Positions 8,349 to 17,631 are shown, counted from the stretch's first letter. The stretch is DNA of 64,000 nt from Piscirickettsiaceae bacterium (GCA_013215825.1 JABSQN010000004.1:558001-622000), one strand, 5' to 3'. Numbers and translations: made by a program. Notes: generated from the letters alone by a model not told the origin.

Positions 8349-9413
8349 ATGGACTTCAAACACATAATCCAAAATATAAAAGACAGCATATGGACTTTTG
8401 TCGACAACATCACTGATCCAAATTCCCGCCAAAAAATGATGATGATTACCACGGTCAGTATCGGACTTATTATCCTTGTACTTTTACTGCTCATGCTGTG
8501 GTGGGATCGTACGCCAAGTAACTTTACCCCAGTTGATCGCGCTCATAGCATGGCAAGCGAAAAACAACACAATGTCGTAATAGGTTATACCTCAACCGCC
8601 ACATTAATCACCATCAGCAAGGCTTTATTAAATAAGTCAGGCGGTTATTTAAGCAATGATGTGATGCCGCCATCGATATGGATGGACAATATTCCGAATT
8701 GGGAATTTGGTGTATTAACACAGATTCGTGATTTCTCCCGTAGTTTACGCAACGACATCAGCCGTTCACAATCACAATCATTAGAAGATCCCGATCTCGC
8801 AATCGCAGAGCCTCAATTTAACTTTAATTCAGAATCCTGGTTATTTCCGGCCACTGAGGGTGAATATAAAACGGGCATTACAGCATTGGAGTCCTATTTA
8901 AGTCGACTAAGTGATATTGAACAAGGAGATGCACAATTTTATGCGCGTGCTGATAATTTGGCTGATTGGCTTGCCATTGTCGAAAAACGCCTCGGCAGTT
9001 TGTCACAACGTCTCAGTGCCAGTGTCGGACAAGTTCGTATCAATACAGATCTTGCCGGTGAGCCAGCAGCCAATCAATCAACACCCACCGCATTAGAACG
9101 AATGATTAAAACACCATGGACAAAAATTGATGATGTGTTTTACGAATCTCGCGGCACATCATGGGCATTGATTCACTTACTCAAAGCTGTTGAACATGAT
9201 TTTGCCGACATCCTTATCAAGAAAAATGCACTTATTAGTCTGCGACAAATTATTCGAGAACTAGAAGCAACCCAAGAAAACATCTGGAGCCCCATCATTT
9301 TAAATGGTAGTGGTTTTGGCCTAATGGCAAATCACTCGTTAGTGATGGCATCGTATATTTCAAGAGCCAATGCCGCTATTATTGATTTACGTAGTTTACT
9401 TAGCCAAGGGTAA
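8349..9413 (+). CDS. DUF2333 inner-membrane protein
   Basis: A 354-residue protein of the DUF2333 family, found mainly in gammaproteobacteria, with no assigned function. One membrane helix lies near residues 32-51 (MITTVSIGLIILVLLLLMLW), after which come WWDRTPSNF and a periplasmic helical domain. The segment GYTSTATLITISKALLNKSGGYLSNDVMP, visible as SKALLNKSGGYLSNDVMPP, is the most recognisable family signature. It is a single gene, divergent from the ABC system and convergent with tupA. An 8-bp dyad (8285-8292 with 8305-8312) in the divergent spacer could be regulatory, but that is weak. Confidence 0.85.
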   Translation: MDFKHIIQNIKDSIWTFVDNITDPNSRQKMMMITTVSIGLIILVLLLLMLWWDRTPSNFTPVDRAHSMASEKQHNVVIGYTSTATLITISKALLNKSGGYLSNDVMPPSIWMDNIPNWEFGVLTQIRDFSRSLRNDISRSQSQSLEDPDLAIAEPQFNFNSESWLFPATEGEYKTGITALESYLSRLSDIEQGDAQFYARADNLADWLAIVEKRLGSLSQRLSASVGQVRINTDLAGEPAANQSTPTALERMIKTPWTKIDDVFYESRGTSWALIHLLKAVEHDFADILIKKNALISLRQIIRELEATQENIWSPIILNGSGFGLMANHSLVMASYISRANAAIIDLRSLLSQG

Positions 9414-9489
9414 GTTAAGATTATCGAAGTGGCTAAACATCATTCCGACAATTCACACTTTGAGAGACCACCTTTGCATGAGTTGCCTC

Positions 9490-10287
9490 TTATTTTAAAG
9501 CATCAGGATAAAATAACTGCTGATCTGCTTTCTTAAAGTTTTCAATAATATTTTGCCCTTCTGCACTTATTACAAAATCAATATATTTTGTAGCTAGAGC
9601 ATAATTAACATGGTTATGTTTTTCGGGATTCACCGCCATCACATGATAAGGATTAAATAAAGCATCATCTCCCTCAAAGACCACTTTCAGACTCATTTTA
9701 TCTGCATAGGCTATTTGCGTTCCACGATCGGTTAATGCGTACGCTTGCTTCTCATCAGCTATTTTCAAAACGGCCCCCATACCTTGTCCGGCCTGAATAT
9801 ACCAAGCACCTTCCGGAACGATATCCGCCAATAACCACAATGCTTTTTCTTTTTTATGCGTCCCTGAATTGTCACCACGTGATATAAAATTTTCTTGTGA
9901 CTTGGCAATTAATTGTAAGGCTTGCACTACTGTTTTTGCTTGATTTATTTGTGCAGGATCATGCTCAACGCCGACAATAACGAAGTCATTATGCATGACT
10001 GCTTTGCGATCAATAAAGTCACCTGATTCAACATATTTCAGCTCTGCCGTAGGTGCATGAACAAACACCACATCCACATCACCGTTACTTCCGATCTTTA
10101 ATGCCTTACCTGTTCCCACCGCGATCACATCGACTTTAGCATCATATTTCGCTTCAAATACAGGATGCAATACCGCCAGTAAACCTGAATTATCGGTGCT
10201 GGTTGTGGTGGAAAGCTTTAAGTGTTCAACTGCCTGCGCTGAAACGGTGTTTAACAATAAGCCGATAACAATAATAATATTTTTCAA
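9490..10287 (-). CDS. tupA: Tungstate/molybdate-type periplasmic binding protein (TupA-like)
   Basis: A 265-residue periplasmic solute-binding protein with a signal peptide (MKNIIIVIGLLLNTVSAQA). Just after cleavage comes LKLSTTTSTDNSG; the TTTS motif is the oxyanion-binding signature of TupA tungstate-binding proteins. The FISRGDNSGTHKKE segment is the second conserved ligand loop. TupB permease and TupC ATPase genes are not next to it, so it is an orphan here. It starts at TTG 10287, two bases after the moaC stop, which ties it to molybdopterin-cofactor synthesis. Tungstate rather than molybdate or another anion is inferred from the motif. Confidence 0.85.
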   Translation of the reverse strand: MKNIIIVIGLLLNTVSAQAVEHLKLSTTTSTDNSGLLAVLHPVFEAKYDAKVDVIAVGTGKALKIGSNGDVDVVFVHAPTAELKYVESGDFIDRKAVMHNDFVIVGVEHDPAQINQAKTVVQALQLIAKSQENFISRGDNSGTHKKEKALWLLADIVPEGAWYIQAGQGMGAVLKIADEKQAYALTDRGTQIAYADKMSLKVVFEGDDALFNPYHVMAVNPEKHNHVNYALATKYIDFVISAEGQNIIENFKKADQQLFYPDALK

Positions 10288-10289
10288 TT

Positions 10290-10769
10290 TTACAACTCTC
10301 TAACCCAATGACCCGATTTGCCACCCGCTTTTTCTAATAGGCGAATATCCGTCATTATCATGCCGCGATCAACCGCTTTACACATATCATAAATTGTTAA
10401 TAGTGCAACTTGCACTGCTGTCAATGCTTCCATTTCAACCCCTGTTTGACCACTGGTTTCAACTTGAGCTCGACACTGCACTGCAACATCATCCTCTAAA
10501 ATATCGAAAATCAAACTGACCTTGGTCAAGGCCAAAGGATGGCACAACGGTATTAAATCAGATGTCCGCTTTGCCGCCATAATACCGGCAATCCGAGCGA
10601 TACCTAATACATCGCCTTTTTTATGATTACCCTGCTTAATTAAATCCAACGTTTTATCCAACATCATGATTTGACCTTCAGCAATCGCAACGCGCTTGGT
10701 AATAGACTTATTACCAACATCCACCATATGTGCTTCACCCGCTTGATTAAAATGTGTTAAATCTGACAT
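10290..10769 (-). CDS. moaC: Cyclic pyranopterin monophosphate synthase MoaC
   Basis: MoaC converts the MoaA product to cyclic pyranopterin monophosphate, the first stable intermediate of molybdenum/tungsten cofactor. The protein (159 residues) shows [18 protein letters not shown] near the N-terminus, the active-site region [13 protein letters not shown] and [17 protein letters not shown], followed by [12 protein letters not shown]. The frame extends to 10805, but ATG 10769 gives the family start MSDLTHFN and has AAGG about 9 bases upstream, so it is preferred. It is divergent from moaD-moaE and followed immediately by tupA. No moaA is in the window. Confidence 0.95.
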   Translation of the reverse strand: MSDLTHFNQAGEAHMVDVGNKSITKRVAIAEGQIMMLDKTLDLIKQGNHKKGDVLGIARIAGIMAAKRTSDLIPLCHPLALTKVSLIFDILEDDVAVQCRAQVETSGQTGVEMEALTAVQVALLTIYDMCKAVDRGMIMTDIRLLEKAGGKSGHWVREL

Positions 10770-10840
10770 ATCAAATAACCTTGTAAAATAAATATCCATA
10801 ATCATTGGGATTACGGGGTGTTAGTCTGCTTCTACCGTTC

Positions 10841-10870
10841 CGTCATTTCCGCGAAAGAAGGAATAACGAG
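10841..10870. repeat. Half copy of the dispersed inverted-repeat element
   Basis: The stretch GTCATTTCCGCGAAAG at 10842-10857, followed by GGAAT, matches the left arm of the inverted-repeat elements at 15508 and 42434 (GTCAT-TTCC/CCTC-GYGG...GGAAT). No right arm follows, so this is a partial or decayed copy in the moaC-moaD spacer. Confidence 0.5.
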
Positions 10871-10942
10871 AAATTCTTTAAAACATTTTCAATAACCACG
10901 GGTATATACTATCAATTTTAAGCGACTAAAAGTAAACAAGAA

Positions 10943-11170
10943 ATGAGCATTCAAGTTAAATTCTTTGCCAGCCTACGTGAAAAAATTGGGCTTAGTGAAA
11001 CTAAAGTTGAAAAAGCCTCAACTGCACGTGATGTTTGGAACCTTGCCACGGATAATGCCAAACACCCAGATAATATATTAGTGGCTATTAATCTTGATTA
11101 CGCCAAGTTGGATGATGCCATTAATGATGGTGATGAAGTCGCCTTTTTCCCCCCTGTAACGGGCGGCTAA
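10943..11170 (+). CDS. moaD: Molybdopterin synthase sulfur-carrier subunit MoaD
   Basis: A 75-residue ubiquitin-like protein that carries the sulfur used to build the dithiolene of molybdopterin. It opens with IQVKFFASLREKIG and ends in the required Gly-Gly tail (FFPPVTGG), which is adenylated and thiocarboxylated. It lies one base before moaE, so the two subunits of molybdopterin synthase are co-transcribed and probably coupled. The spacer to the divergent moaC holds a half copy of a dispersed repeat. Confidence 0.95.
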   Translation: MSIQVKFFASLREKIGLSETKVEKASTARDVWNLATDNAKHPDNILVAINLDYAKLDDAINDGDEVAFFPPVTGG

Positions 11171-11171
11171 C

Positions 11172-11609
11172 GTGTCAACTCAGATCTCAGAACACGCATT
11201 TGACCCATGGCAAAAAATTGCCAAACATCAGCAAAACTCAGGCTTAGATAATCAATTTGGTGCTACCGCTACCTTTATCGGCACAATGCGTGACTTTAAT
11301 GATAATGCCGATGTGTCGGGCATGGTATTAGAACATTATCCTGAAATGACCCAGCGTTATTTAAAGCAACTTGAACAACAAGCCAAACAGCGTTGGGACT
11401 TATTAGATTCGCTAATTATCCACCGTGTCGGCGAAATTAATCCTGCCGATCCTATCGTACTGATTGCCTGCTGGTCCGCACACCGTCGTGCAGCACTGGA
11501 TGCCTGTAATTGGCTTATTGAAGAACTCAAACACAATGCCCCTTTTTGGAAAAAAGAAACTCGGATCGATGGTGAACGCTGGGTTGAACATAATACTGAT
11601 GGCAATTAA
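11172..11609 (+). CDS. moaE: Molybdopterin synthase catalytic subunit MoaE
   Basis: The large subunit of molybdopterin synthase, which converts cyclic pyranopterin monophosphate to molybdopterin using MoaD thiocarboxylate. The 145-residue protein has the family segments ATFIGTMRDFND, LEHYPEMTQRYL, IHRVGEINPADPIVLIACWSAHR and the catalytic lysine region FWKKETRIDGERWVEH. It starts at GTG 11172, one base after the moaD stop; no ATG fits better. A decayed copy of its 3' end is found 0.75 kb downstream. Confidence 0.95.
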   Translation: MSTQISEHAFDPWQKIAKHQQNSGLDNQFGATATFIGTMRDFNDNADVSGMVLEHYPEMTQRYLKQLEQQAKQRWDLLDSLIIHRVGEINPADPIVLIACWSAHRRAALDACNWLIEELKHNAPFWKKETRIDGERWVEHNTDGN

Positions 11610-11719
11610 GCTATAACCCATAAAGCATTGAAATGAATAACAAATATTAGAACTTCATACTATCTATAATATAGTTGCTATAGCATAATCCGGTCATCAT
11701 TTAAGAATTTCCTAGTAGT

Positions 11720-12363
11720 ATGCGAAACCGACAAAAGTTGATTTTCTCTATTGGATTTACACTATTTTCATTGGCAGGTTACGCCTCTTCCCCCACATTT
11801 GTTAATGATAATGAAACATTTAGCAATGCAGAAAAAAACACCCGATTGAATGCGGTACATTTTAAAATAGAAAAGAAATTTATAACATCACCTCCACTCT
11901 GTATTGCCATTCAGTAACAAGATCGGTGGATTAACAGATGAAAACATAGAACAATTATGGTGGGTCTTATATTCACATCTAGCCCCTTATTAATATCACG
12001 ATGTAGAGTTAAAAAAAGTAGATCAAGCTCTTCAATGCGATGCACTATTGCTCGGTGAAGTAACCAAAGATGACTCTAGATTTTTGGGGATTTATTCACA
12101 AACAGCAATAGGTGTTAAGCTAAAATCAGTTAATACACAAGATGGTGCTATGCGATGGCAAAGTCACCATATAGCTAAAAGTCATGCTGGTAGAGTTCCA
12201 CTAATACCCATTGATATTGCTGTTGGGCTTTATTCTGTAACTGAAAATGTTAGTGATAAATTATTCAGACGATTATTATCAACATGCACCTTGGGTTCGG
12301 GTTAAGGTGGCTAATGGGCAACTAGGCTATGTTCATAATAAATATATCAAATCAGTTTATTGA
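11720..12363 (+). pseudogene. Broken envelope protein gene (DUF799/CsgG-like fold with C-terminal SH3)
   Basis: Joining frames gives one recognisable protein: a signal-like start at 11720 (MRNRQKLIFSIGFTLFSLAG), then a frame change near 11900 to LPFSNKIGGLTDENIEQLW, an in-frame TAA at 11991-11993, a readable stretch DALLLGEVTKDDSRFLGIYS to VPLIPIDIAVGLYSVTENVS, a second frame change near 12270, and an ending WVRVKVANGQLGYVHNKYIK that resembles an SH3 tail. The middle part resembles DUF799/GNA1162-type lipoproteins. With two frameshifts and one nonsense codon it cannot make the full protein. This accounts for most of the 0.9 kb between moaE and the HDOD gene. Confidence 0.7.
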
Positions 12364-12436
12364 AGACTCAAACTCAATGCTACTTTTTGGAAAAAAGAAA
12401 CAGGACATAATGACGAACACTGAGTTGAATAAAATA
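12357..12436 (+). pseudogene. Decayed copy of the moaE 3' end
   Basis: The segment beginning TTTATTGAAGACTCAAACTC aligns with the moaE 3' end at 11514-11592, including a shared run TTTTTGGAAAAAAGAAAC and then GA(A/C)CAC/GCTG-GTTGAA. About three quarters of positions agree, with small indels that destroy the frame. It is in the same orientation as moaE, directly after the broken lipoprotein gene. Confidence 0.7.
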
Positions 12437-12501
12437 AATACCCTGTTAATTTTCCCTTGATCTCAAAAATAAATACCCTGTATAATTTTCCCTGTAACTC
12501 A
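12432..12501 (+). repeat. Two tandem copies of a ~35 bp direct repeat
   Basis: Copy one (12432-12465) and copy two (12467-12501) both read AAATAAATACCCTGT, then TAATTTTCCCT and a CTCA ending, differing by a few bases and a short indel. The second copy runs into the AGGAGG sequence before the HDOD gene, so the repeat forms part of that gene's leader. Confidence 0.75.
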
Positions 12502-12522
12502 GGAGGAGTAATTACTAATATT

Positions 12523-13392
12523 ATGTTTAATATTAATCAGGAAAAAGCAAAAGAAATTACTGCTGGATTTCAAATTCCAGTCAAACCAGAAGTTCTAATT
12601 GAATTACAACAAGAGCAATCAAAAGAAAATCAAAACCTTAATGCCATTGCAGAAGTTATTGCAAAAGATGTAGCATTATCAGCCAATATTCTTAAAACAA
12701 TAAACTCACCCATTTTCGGCTTGAACAGATCAATTACCGATATAAAACAAAGTGTAATCATGCTTGGCGTTGAGTCTGTTTTCAATATAGCCACTTTTTT
12801 TCAACTTAAAAATGCCTCTAAGCCTAGCAATAAAAAGGCCGCTATCTCCCATGAAAAATACTGGGATACGGCCATGGAAACTGCCAATATGGTTGGTATT
12901 CTTATAGAACAGCTAAATTTGAAGAATAACTGTCCATTTGAAGATGCCTATGCGTTTGGATTATTTAGAGATTGTGGTATTCCGTTAATGGCAATGAAGT
13001 TTCCAGATTATAAAGAAACATTAATTGAAGCTAACGCCCACCCTCACCAAGAGTTTACGACCATTGAAGAAAAGCACTACCAAACAAATCATGCTGTCGT
13101 AGGGTATTTTGTCGCTAACTCATGGAATTTTCCAAAAAATATTTGTGAACTAATTTTACGTCACCATGAATTAGATTATTTAGAAGATTCCACAGTAAGC
13201 CCTCAACAAAAAGACTTATATGCTTTAATAAAAATTGCTAGCAATGCATTGAGTCAGTATAAATATATGATCGATGATCCCGAGTGGTATTTAGCAAAAG
13301 AATCCGTTTTAGGCTATTTAGGCTTAAGTGAACCTGATTATCAAGATATTGAAGATGATTCAAAAGAGGCTTTCAGGACTCAGTTCGATTAA
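12523..13392 (+). CDS. HDOD-domain protein
   Basis: A 289-residue single-domain HDOD protein, a family related to HD phosphohydrolases but usually without metal-binding residues, linked in other bacteria to signalling, motility and competence. Typical segments are IAKDVALSANILKTINSPIFGL, seen as DVALSANILKTINSP, then SITDIKQSVIMLGVESV and the later NHAVVGYFVANSWNFP and ILRHHE. No GGDEF, EAL or receiver domain is attached. The frame runs back to a TTG at 12457, but ATG 12523 gives the usual start; the AGGAGGAG at 12501-12508 is 14 bases away, longer than normal. It sits between decayed fragments of moaE and ubiD. Confidence 0.88.
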   Translation: MFNINQEKAKEITAGFQIPVKPEVLIELQQEQSKENQNLNAIAEVIAKDVALSANILKTINSPIFGLNRSITDIKQSVIMLGVESVFNIATFFQLKNASKPSNKKAAISHEKYWDTAMETANMVGILIEQLNLKNNCPFEDAYAFGLFRDCGIPLMAMKFPDYKETLIEANAHPHQEFTTIEEKHYQTNHAVVGYFVANSWNFPKNICELILRHHELDYLEDSTVSPQQKDLYALIKIASNALSQYKYMIDDPEWYLAKESVLGYLGLSEPDYQDIEDDSKEAFRTQFD

Positions 13393-13430
13393 GTTATTTT
13401 CTATTGCCCATCGTCAATTACTAATGAAGC

Positions 13431-13520
13431 CCAACGTTGCCCAACACGCTCAACAATAGTGGCATACGTTCAACAGGTCGCCCTATTCTCTATCTGTTTC
13501 ACCAGAAAGTTTATTAATTT
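13431..13520 (-). pseudogene. Decayed copy of the ubiD 3' end
   Basis: The run ATTCTCTATCTGTTTCACC at 13484-13502 is identical to 14089-14107 inside ubiD, and the flanks also align (CGTTCAA...GGTCG...CCC before it and AGTTTATTA after it). The orientation is the same as in ubiD. Indels break any reading frame. It lies between the HDOD gene and gloA. Confidence 0.7.
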
Positions 13521-13619
13521 ATTTGCATTCAAATAAAAGAATAAATGGGGATGAAATCCTTTAAAACTAACAAAACACCCCTTTAATTATCACGTTGTTA
13601 GGTTCGATTTGAATGGAAG

Positions 13620-14003
13620 TTAACCCTGTTCAATTAACTCGATTTTATAACCATCAGGATCTTCAACGAAGGCTAAAACAAGGGTGCCATGCATCATTGG
13701 GCCGGCTTCACGGATCACTTTGCCACCACGTTTTTTAATCTCTTCACAGGCAGCGACAGCATTGGGCACGGCAATGGCAATATGGCCAAAACCATTGCCT
13801 AAGTCATAATTGTCGGTATCCCAGTTATAGGTGAGTTCTAATACGGTGTTGTTCTCTTCATCACCATAACCGACAAATGCTAAACTAAATTTACCGTCTG
13901 GATAGTCTTCTTGTCGGAGTAACTTCATACCTAACACATCGGTATAAAATTGCAATGAGCGTTCTAAATTTCCTACCCGTAACATGGTGTGTAACATTCT
14001 CAT
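13620..14003 (-). CDS. gloA: Lactoylglutathione lyase (glyoxalase I)
   Basis: Converts the hemithioacetal of methylglyoxal and glutathione to S-lactoylglutathione. The 127-residue protein matches the short, nickel-type bacterial glyoxalase I. All four metal ligands are present: His5 ([10 protein letters not shown]), Glu56 ([11 protein letters not shown]), His74 (GFGHIAIAV) and Glu122 (GYKIELIEQ). It overlaps the ubiD stop by an ATGA junction (14003-14000), so it is translationally coupled to ubiD. The pairing has no obvious metabolic logic and may only be an operon of convenience. Confidence 0.96.
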   Translation of the reverse strand: MRMLHTMLRVGNLERSLQFYTDVLGMKLLRQEDYPDGKFSLAFVGYGDEENNTVLELTYNWDTDNYDLGNGFGHIAIAVPNAVAACEEIKKRGGKVIREAGPMMHGTLVLAFVEDPDGYKIELIEQG

Positions 14004-15478
14004 GATTCTTGTTCCTCAATATTTAGTGATTCCCACATTTCATCAACTTTAGCCACAATATCCGCATCACGTTCAATCGGTCGGCCCCATTCTCTATCTG
14101 TTTCACCGGGCAGTTTATTAGTGGCATCCATGCCCATTTTTGAGCCTAAACCTGAAACAGGTGAGGCAAAATCAAGATAATCAATTGGGGTGTTTTCGAT
14201 TAAAGTGGTATCTCGTGCCGGATCCATACGGGTGGTAATCGCCCAAATCACATCATTCCAATCACGAACATTAACATCATCATCGACCACAATAATAAAC
14301 TTGGTGTACATAAATTGACGTAAGAATGACCAAATACCCATCATCACCCGTTTGGCGTGACCCGGATATTGTTTTTTCATACTAACCACCGCCATACGAT
14401 AAGAACAGCCTTCTGGTGGTAGATAAAAATCAACAATCTCCGGAAATTGTTTTTGCAAGATGGGCACAAAAACTTCATTCAGTGCCACCCCTAAAATAGC
14501 CGGCTCATCCGGCGGTCTTCCGGTGTACGTACTGTGATAAATAGGATCTTTTCGTTGGGTGATACGTTCAATGGTAAACACCGGAAATTGATCGACTTCA
14601 TTATAATAACCTGTGTGATCACCATAAGGCCCTTCATCAGCCATATCATCAGGATAGATAAAGCCTTCCAATATAATTTCAGCGCTGGCGGGAACTTGCA
14701 GATCATTGCCTATACATTTTACTAATTCTGTTTTAGAACCGCGTAAAAGTCCGGCAAAGGCATACTCCGACAAACTATCGGGGATCGGCGTTACTGCGGC
14801 TAAGATAGTCGCCGGATCACAGCCCAATACCACGCTAATAGGGAAAGGTTCACCGGGATGTGCTGTTTGCCATTCCTTGAAATCTAACGCACCACCACGA
14901 TGGGATAACCAACGCATAATCACTCTATTTTTACCGATTACTTGTTGGCGATAAATCCCTAGGTTTTGCCTTGGTTTATCTGGCCCTTTAGTGACCACTA
15001 AGCCCCAAGTAATTAAGGGTGCGGCATCTTCCGGCCAACAAAGTTGGATCGGAAGTTGGCTTAAATCAACGGCATCACCTTCAATAATTTGTTGCTGACA
15101 AGCGGCCTTTTTAACCACTTTAGGGGCCATATTCAATACTTGCTTAAAGATGGGGATTTTCTGCCACGCATCTTTCATCCCTTTCGGTGGTTCAGGCTCT
15201 TTTAAAAAGGCTAATAATTTGCCAACTTCTCGTAAGGCTTCTACTGATTCTTCACCCATTCCAAGCGCAACACGATGAGGTGTTCCAAATAAATTAGCTA
15301 AAACGGGAATTGTGCTGCCTTTAGGATTTTCAAATAATAAGGCTGGGCCGCCAGCACGTAGAACGCGATCACAAATCTCGGTCATTTCTAAAACAGGATC
15401 GACTTCCACAGAGATACGTTTAAGTTCTCCACGTTTTTCCAGATGGTCGATAAAGTCTCGTAGATCAGTGTATTTCAT
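14000..15478 (-). CDS. ubiD: 4-hydroxy-3-polyprenylbenzoate decarboxylase UbiD
   Basis: Decarboxylates 3-polyprenyl-4-hydroxybenzoate in ubiquinone synthesis using prenylated FMN supplied by UbiX. The 492-residue protein opens with [20 protein letters not shown] and has the hallmark segments [37 protein letters not shown], the central [20 protein letters not shown] acid-rich site and the late [18 protein letters not shown] region. ubiX is not in the window. A fragment of its 3' end survives as a decayed duplicate at 13431-13520. Confidence 0.96.
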   Translation of the reverse strand: MKYTDLRDFIDHLEKRGELKRISVEVDPVLEMTEICDRVLRAGGPALLFENPKGSTIPVLANLFGTPHRVALGMGEESVEALREVGKLLAFLKEPEPPKGMKDAWQKIPIFKQVLNMAPKVVKKAACQQQIIEGDAVDLSQLPIQLCWPEDAAPLITWGLVVTKGPDKPRQNLGIYRQQVIGKNRVIMRWLSHRGGALDFKEWQTAHPGEPFPISVVLGCDPATILAAVTPIPDSLSEYAFAGLLRGSKTELVKCIGNDLQVPASAEIILEGFIYPDDMADEGPYGDHTGYYNEVDQFPVFTIERITQRKDPIYHSTYTGRPPDEPAILGVALNEVFVPILQKQFPEIVDFYLPPEGCSYRMAVVSMKKQYPGHAKRVMMGIWSFLRQFMYTKFIIVVDDDVNVRDWNDVIWAITTRMDPARDTTLIENTPIDYLDFASPVSGLGSKMGMDATNKLPGETDREWGRPIERDADIVAKVDEMWESLNIEEQES

Positions 15479-15507
15479 AAATAATATATTCCCATATTTT
15501 TCAGTCT

Positions 15508-15585
15508 GTCATCCTCGCGGAGGCGGGGATCCATGGGACGTAAAAATAGCCACTATCGTTGAATTCCCGCGTTTGCGAGAATGAC
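15508..15585. repeat. Dispersed inverted-repeat element, 78 bp copy
   Basis: The 78 bases start GTCATCCTCGCGGAGGCGGG and end CCCGCGTTTGCGAGAATGAC, so the ends are imperfect inverted repeats of about 20-25 bp able to fold into a long hairpin. The interior AGCCACTATCGTTG recurs, with one extra base, in the copy at 42434. It fills the spacer between prlC and ubiD. No coding capacity; it resembles a miniature (MITE-like) element. Confidence 0.75.
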
Positions 15586-15594
15586 AGTATTACT

Positions 15595-17631
15595 TTAAAC
15601 AGCAATGCCAGAATGACGAAGTAAAGCATCAATCTCAGGTTCCCGCCCACGAAACTGAATAAACAATTCCATCGGTTCGCGTGAACCACCTTGTTCTAAG
15701 ATAGCTTGCAGAAACTCAATGCCCGTCGCGCGATCAAAGATACCTTTTTCTTCAAACTTAGAAAAAGCATCGGCTGATAATACTTCTGCCCATTTATAAC
15801 TGTAATACCCTGCGGCATAGCCCCCGGCAAAGATATGCGAAAAGCTATGTGCAAATCGATTAAATTTTGGTGGTTTAACCACTGCAACTTGCTCACGCAC
15901 TTCTGCTAAAATCTTATCCACTTGATTGGCCTGTTCTGGATTAAATTCCAAATGCAATCGAAAATCAAACAATGAAAATTCTAATTGGCGCACCATAATC
16001 ATCGCTGATTGAAAGTTACGCGCTGCAATCATTTTATCGAATAAGTCCTGTGGCAAAACCTCACCCGTTTCATAATGACCAGAAATCAAATCTAATGCTT
16101 CACGTTCCCACGCCCAGTTTTCCATAAACTGACTGGGTAATTCGACAGCATCCCATGCCACACCATTAATACCTGATACGCCAGCATGATGAATCTTAGT
16201 CAACATATGATGCAAGCCATGACCAAATTCATGGAATAAGGTGGTCACTTCATCATGGGTAAATAAGGCTGGTTTATCACCAACTGGTTCTGAGAAATTA
16301 CAGGTTAAAAAAGCAACCGGCGTTTGAATTCCCTCTTCCGTTTGACGACGTACTAAACACTCATCCATCCATGCACCACCGCGTTTATGGTTTCGTGCAT
16401 ATAAATCTAAATAGAACTGTCCACGCAGTTCACCTTTAGCATCAAAAACATCAAAGAATCGAACATCTTTGTGCCACACATCAATATCAGTACGTTCTTT
16501 AATCTCTAAACCATAAAGTTTATTGACTACCGCAAATAAACCAGCAACCACGGTTTTCTCAGGGAAATAAGGTTTTAACTCTTCTTGTGATATTGAATAG
16601 CGTTGTTGGCGTAGTTTTTCTGCAAAATAGGTGACATCCCACGCTTCTAGATCGGTCATGGCCGCAGTGTCTTTGGCAAAGGCTTTTAACTCGTCAAACT
16701 CTTGTTCAGCAATTGATTTAGAACGCGTTGCCAAATCCGTTAAAAAATCTAAGACTTGCTGGGGTGATTGTGCCATTTTAGTAGCTAATGATCGCTCGGC
16801 ATGATTATCAAAACCAATCAACTGTGCCAATTCGTGACGTAATTTTAAGATATCCGCCATGATGTCCGTATTGTCCCATTTGCCAGCACTCGGCCCTTGA
16901 TCAGAAGCTTTGGTGGCAAACGCGGTATACATTTCCTCACGAAAATCACGATTATCGGCATAGGACATTACCGGCATATAAGAAGGGAAATCTAAAGTAA
17001 ACAACCAGCCTTCAAGATTGTCACGCTTGGCAAATTGTTCTGCCATTTCTTGTGTTGATTCTGGCAATCCAGCTAATAAGGTCTCATCGGTAATATGCTT
17101 TTTCCAATCATGAGTAGCATCTAATAAGTTTTCTTCAAACTTAGCGGTCAGTTCGGTCAATGATTGGGATATTTGCTTAAATCGATCACGATCTTGTTGA
17201 GATAACTCAACCCCTGACAATCGAAAATCACGCACTGCATTATCAATTACTTTTTTCTGAGCCACATCCAAATCTGCATAGGCGGCGCTATTCGCTAAGG
17301 TTTTATAAGCCTTATATAAATCTTCATTTTGCCCCAACTCCGTACCAAACTGACTTAATTTAGGTAAACACGCATTATAAGCAAGCCGTAATTCATCCGA
17401 ATTCATCACTGAATTAAGATGACTAACCGGCGACCAGACCTTATCGATAGCCGCATCTAATGCCTCCATCGGCAAAACAAGTGATTGCCATGAAGGTTGC
17501 TCATTATTACTGAGGATCTCATTAACAGTTTGACGTGCTTGTTTTAACACGTCATCTAGCGCAGCTTCAACATCCTCCGCATGAATAGTTGAAAAAGCAG
17601 GTAGGTTAGTATTTTTTAATATATTGGTCAT
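15595..17631 (-). CDS. prlC: Oligopeptidase A
   Basis: A cytoplasmic M3-family zinc metallopeptidase that degrades short peptides, including cleaved signal peptides. The 678-residue length is normal. The zinc-binding HEFGHGLHHM motif places ligands at His467 and His471 with catalytic Glu468; the third-ligand glutamate would lie in the following VELPSQFMENWAWE region. The C-terminus has the conserved FAHSFSHIFAGGYAAGYYSY segment. It is the first gene of a possible prlC-ubiD-gloA transcript, interrupted by a hairpin-forming repeat at 15508-15585, and is divergent from mlaA. Confidence 0.96.
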   Translation of the reverse strand: MTNILKNTNLPAFSTIHAEDVEAALDDVLKQARQTVNEILSNNEQPSWQSLVLPMEALDAAIDKVWSPVSHLNSVMNSDELRLAYNACLPKLSQFGTELGQNEDLYKAYKTLANSAAYADLDVAQKKVIDNAVRDFRLSGVELSQQDRDRFKQISQSLTELTAKFEENLLDATHDWKKHITDETLLAGLPESTQEMAEQFAKRDNLEGWLFTLDFPSYMPVMSYADNRDFREEMYTAFATKASDQGPSAGKWDNTDIMADILKLRHELAQLIGFDNHAERSLATKMAQSPQQVLDFLTDLATRSKSIAEQEFDELKAFAKDTAAMTDLEAWDVTYFAEKLRQQRYSISQEELKPYFPEKTVVAGLFAVVNKLYGLEIKERTDIDVWHKDVRFFDVFDAKGELRGQFYLDLYARNHKRGGAWMDECLVRRQTEEGIQTPVAFLTCNFSEPVGDKPALFTHDEVTTLFHEFGHGLHHMLTKIHHAGVSGINGVAWDAVELPSQFMENWAWEREALDLISGHYETGEVLPQDLFDKMIAARNFQSAMIMVRQLEFSLFDFRLHLEFNPEQANQVDKILAEVREQVAVVKPPKFNRFAHSFSHIFAGGYAAGYYSYKWAEVLSADAFSKFEEKGIFDRATGIEFLQAILEQGGSREPMELFIQFRGREPEIDALLRHSGIAV

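Noticed and set aside
10770..10805. N-terminal extension of MoaC
   Set aside because: The extra 12 residues do not match the family, and ATG 10769 has its own AAGG site.
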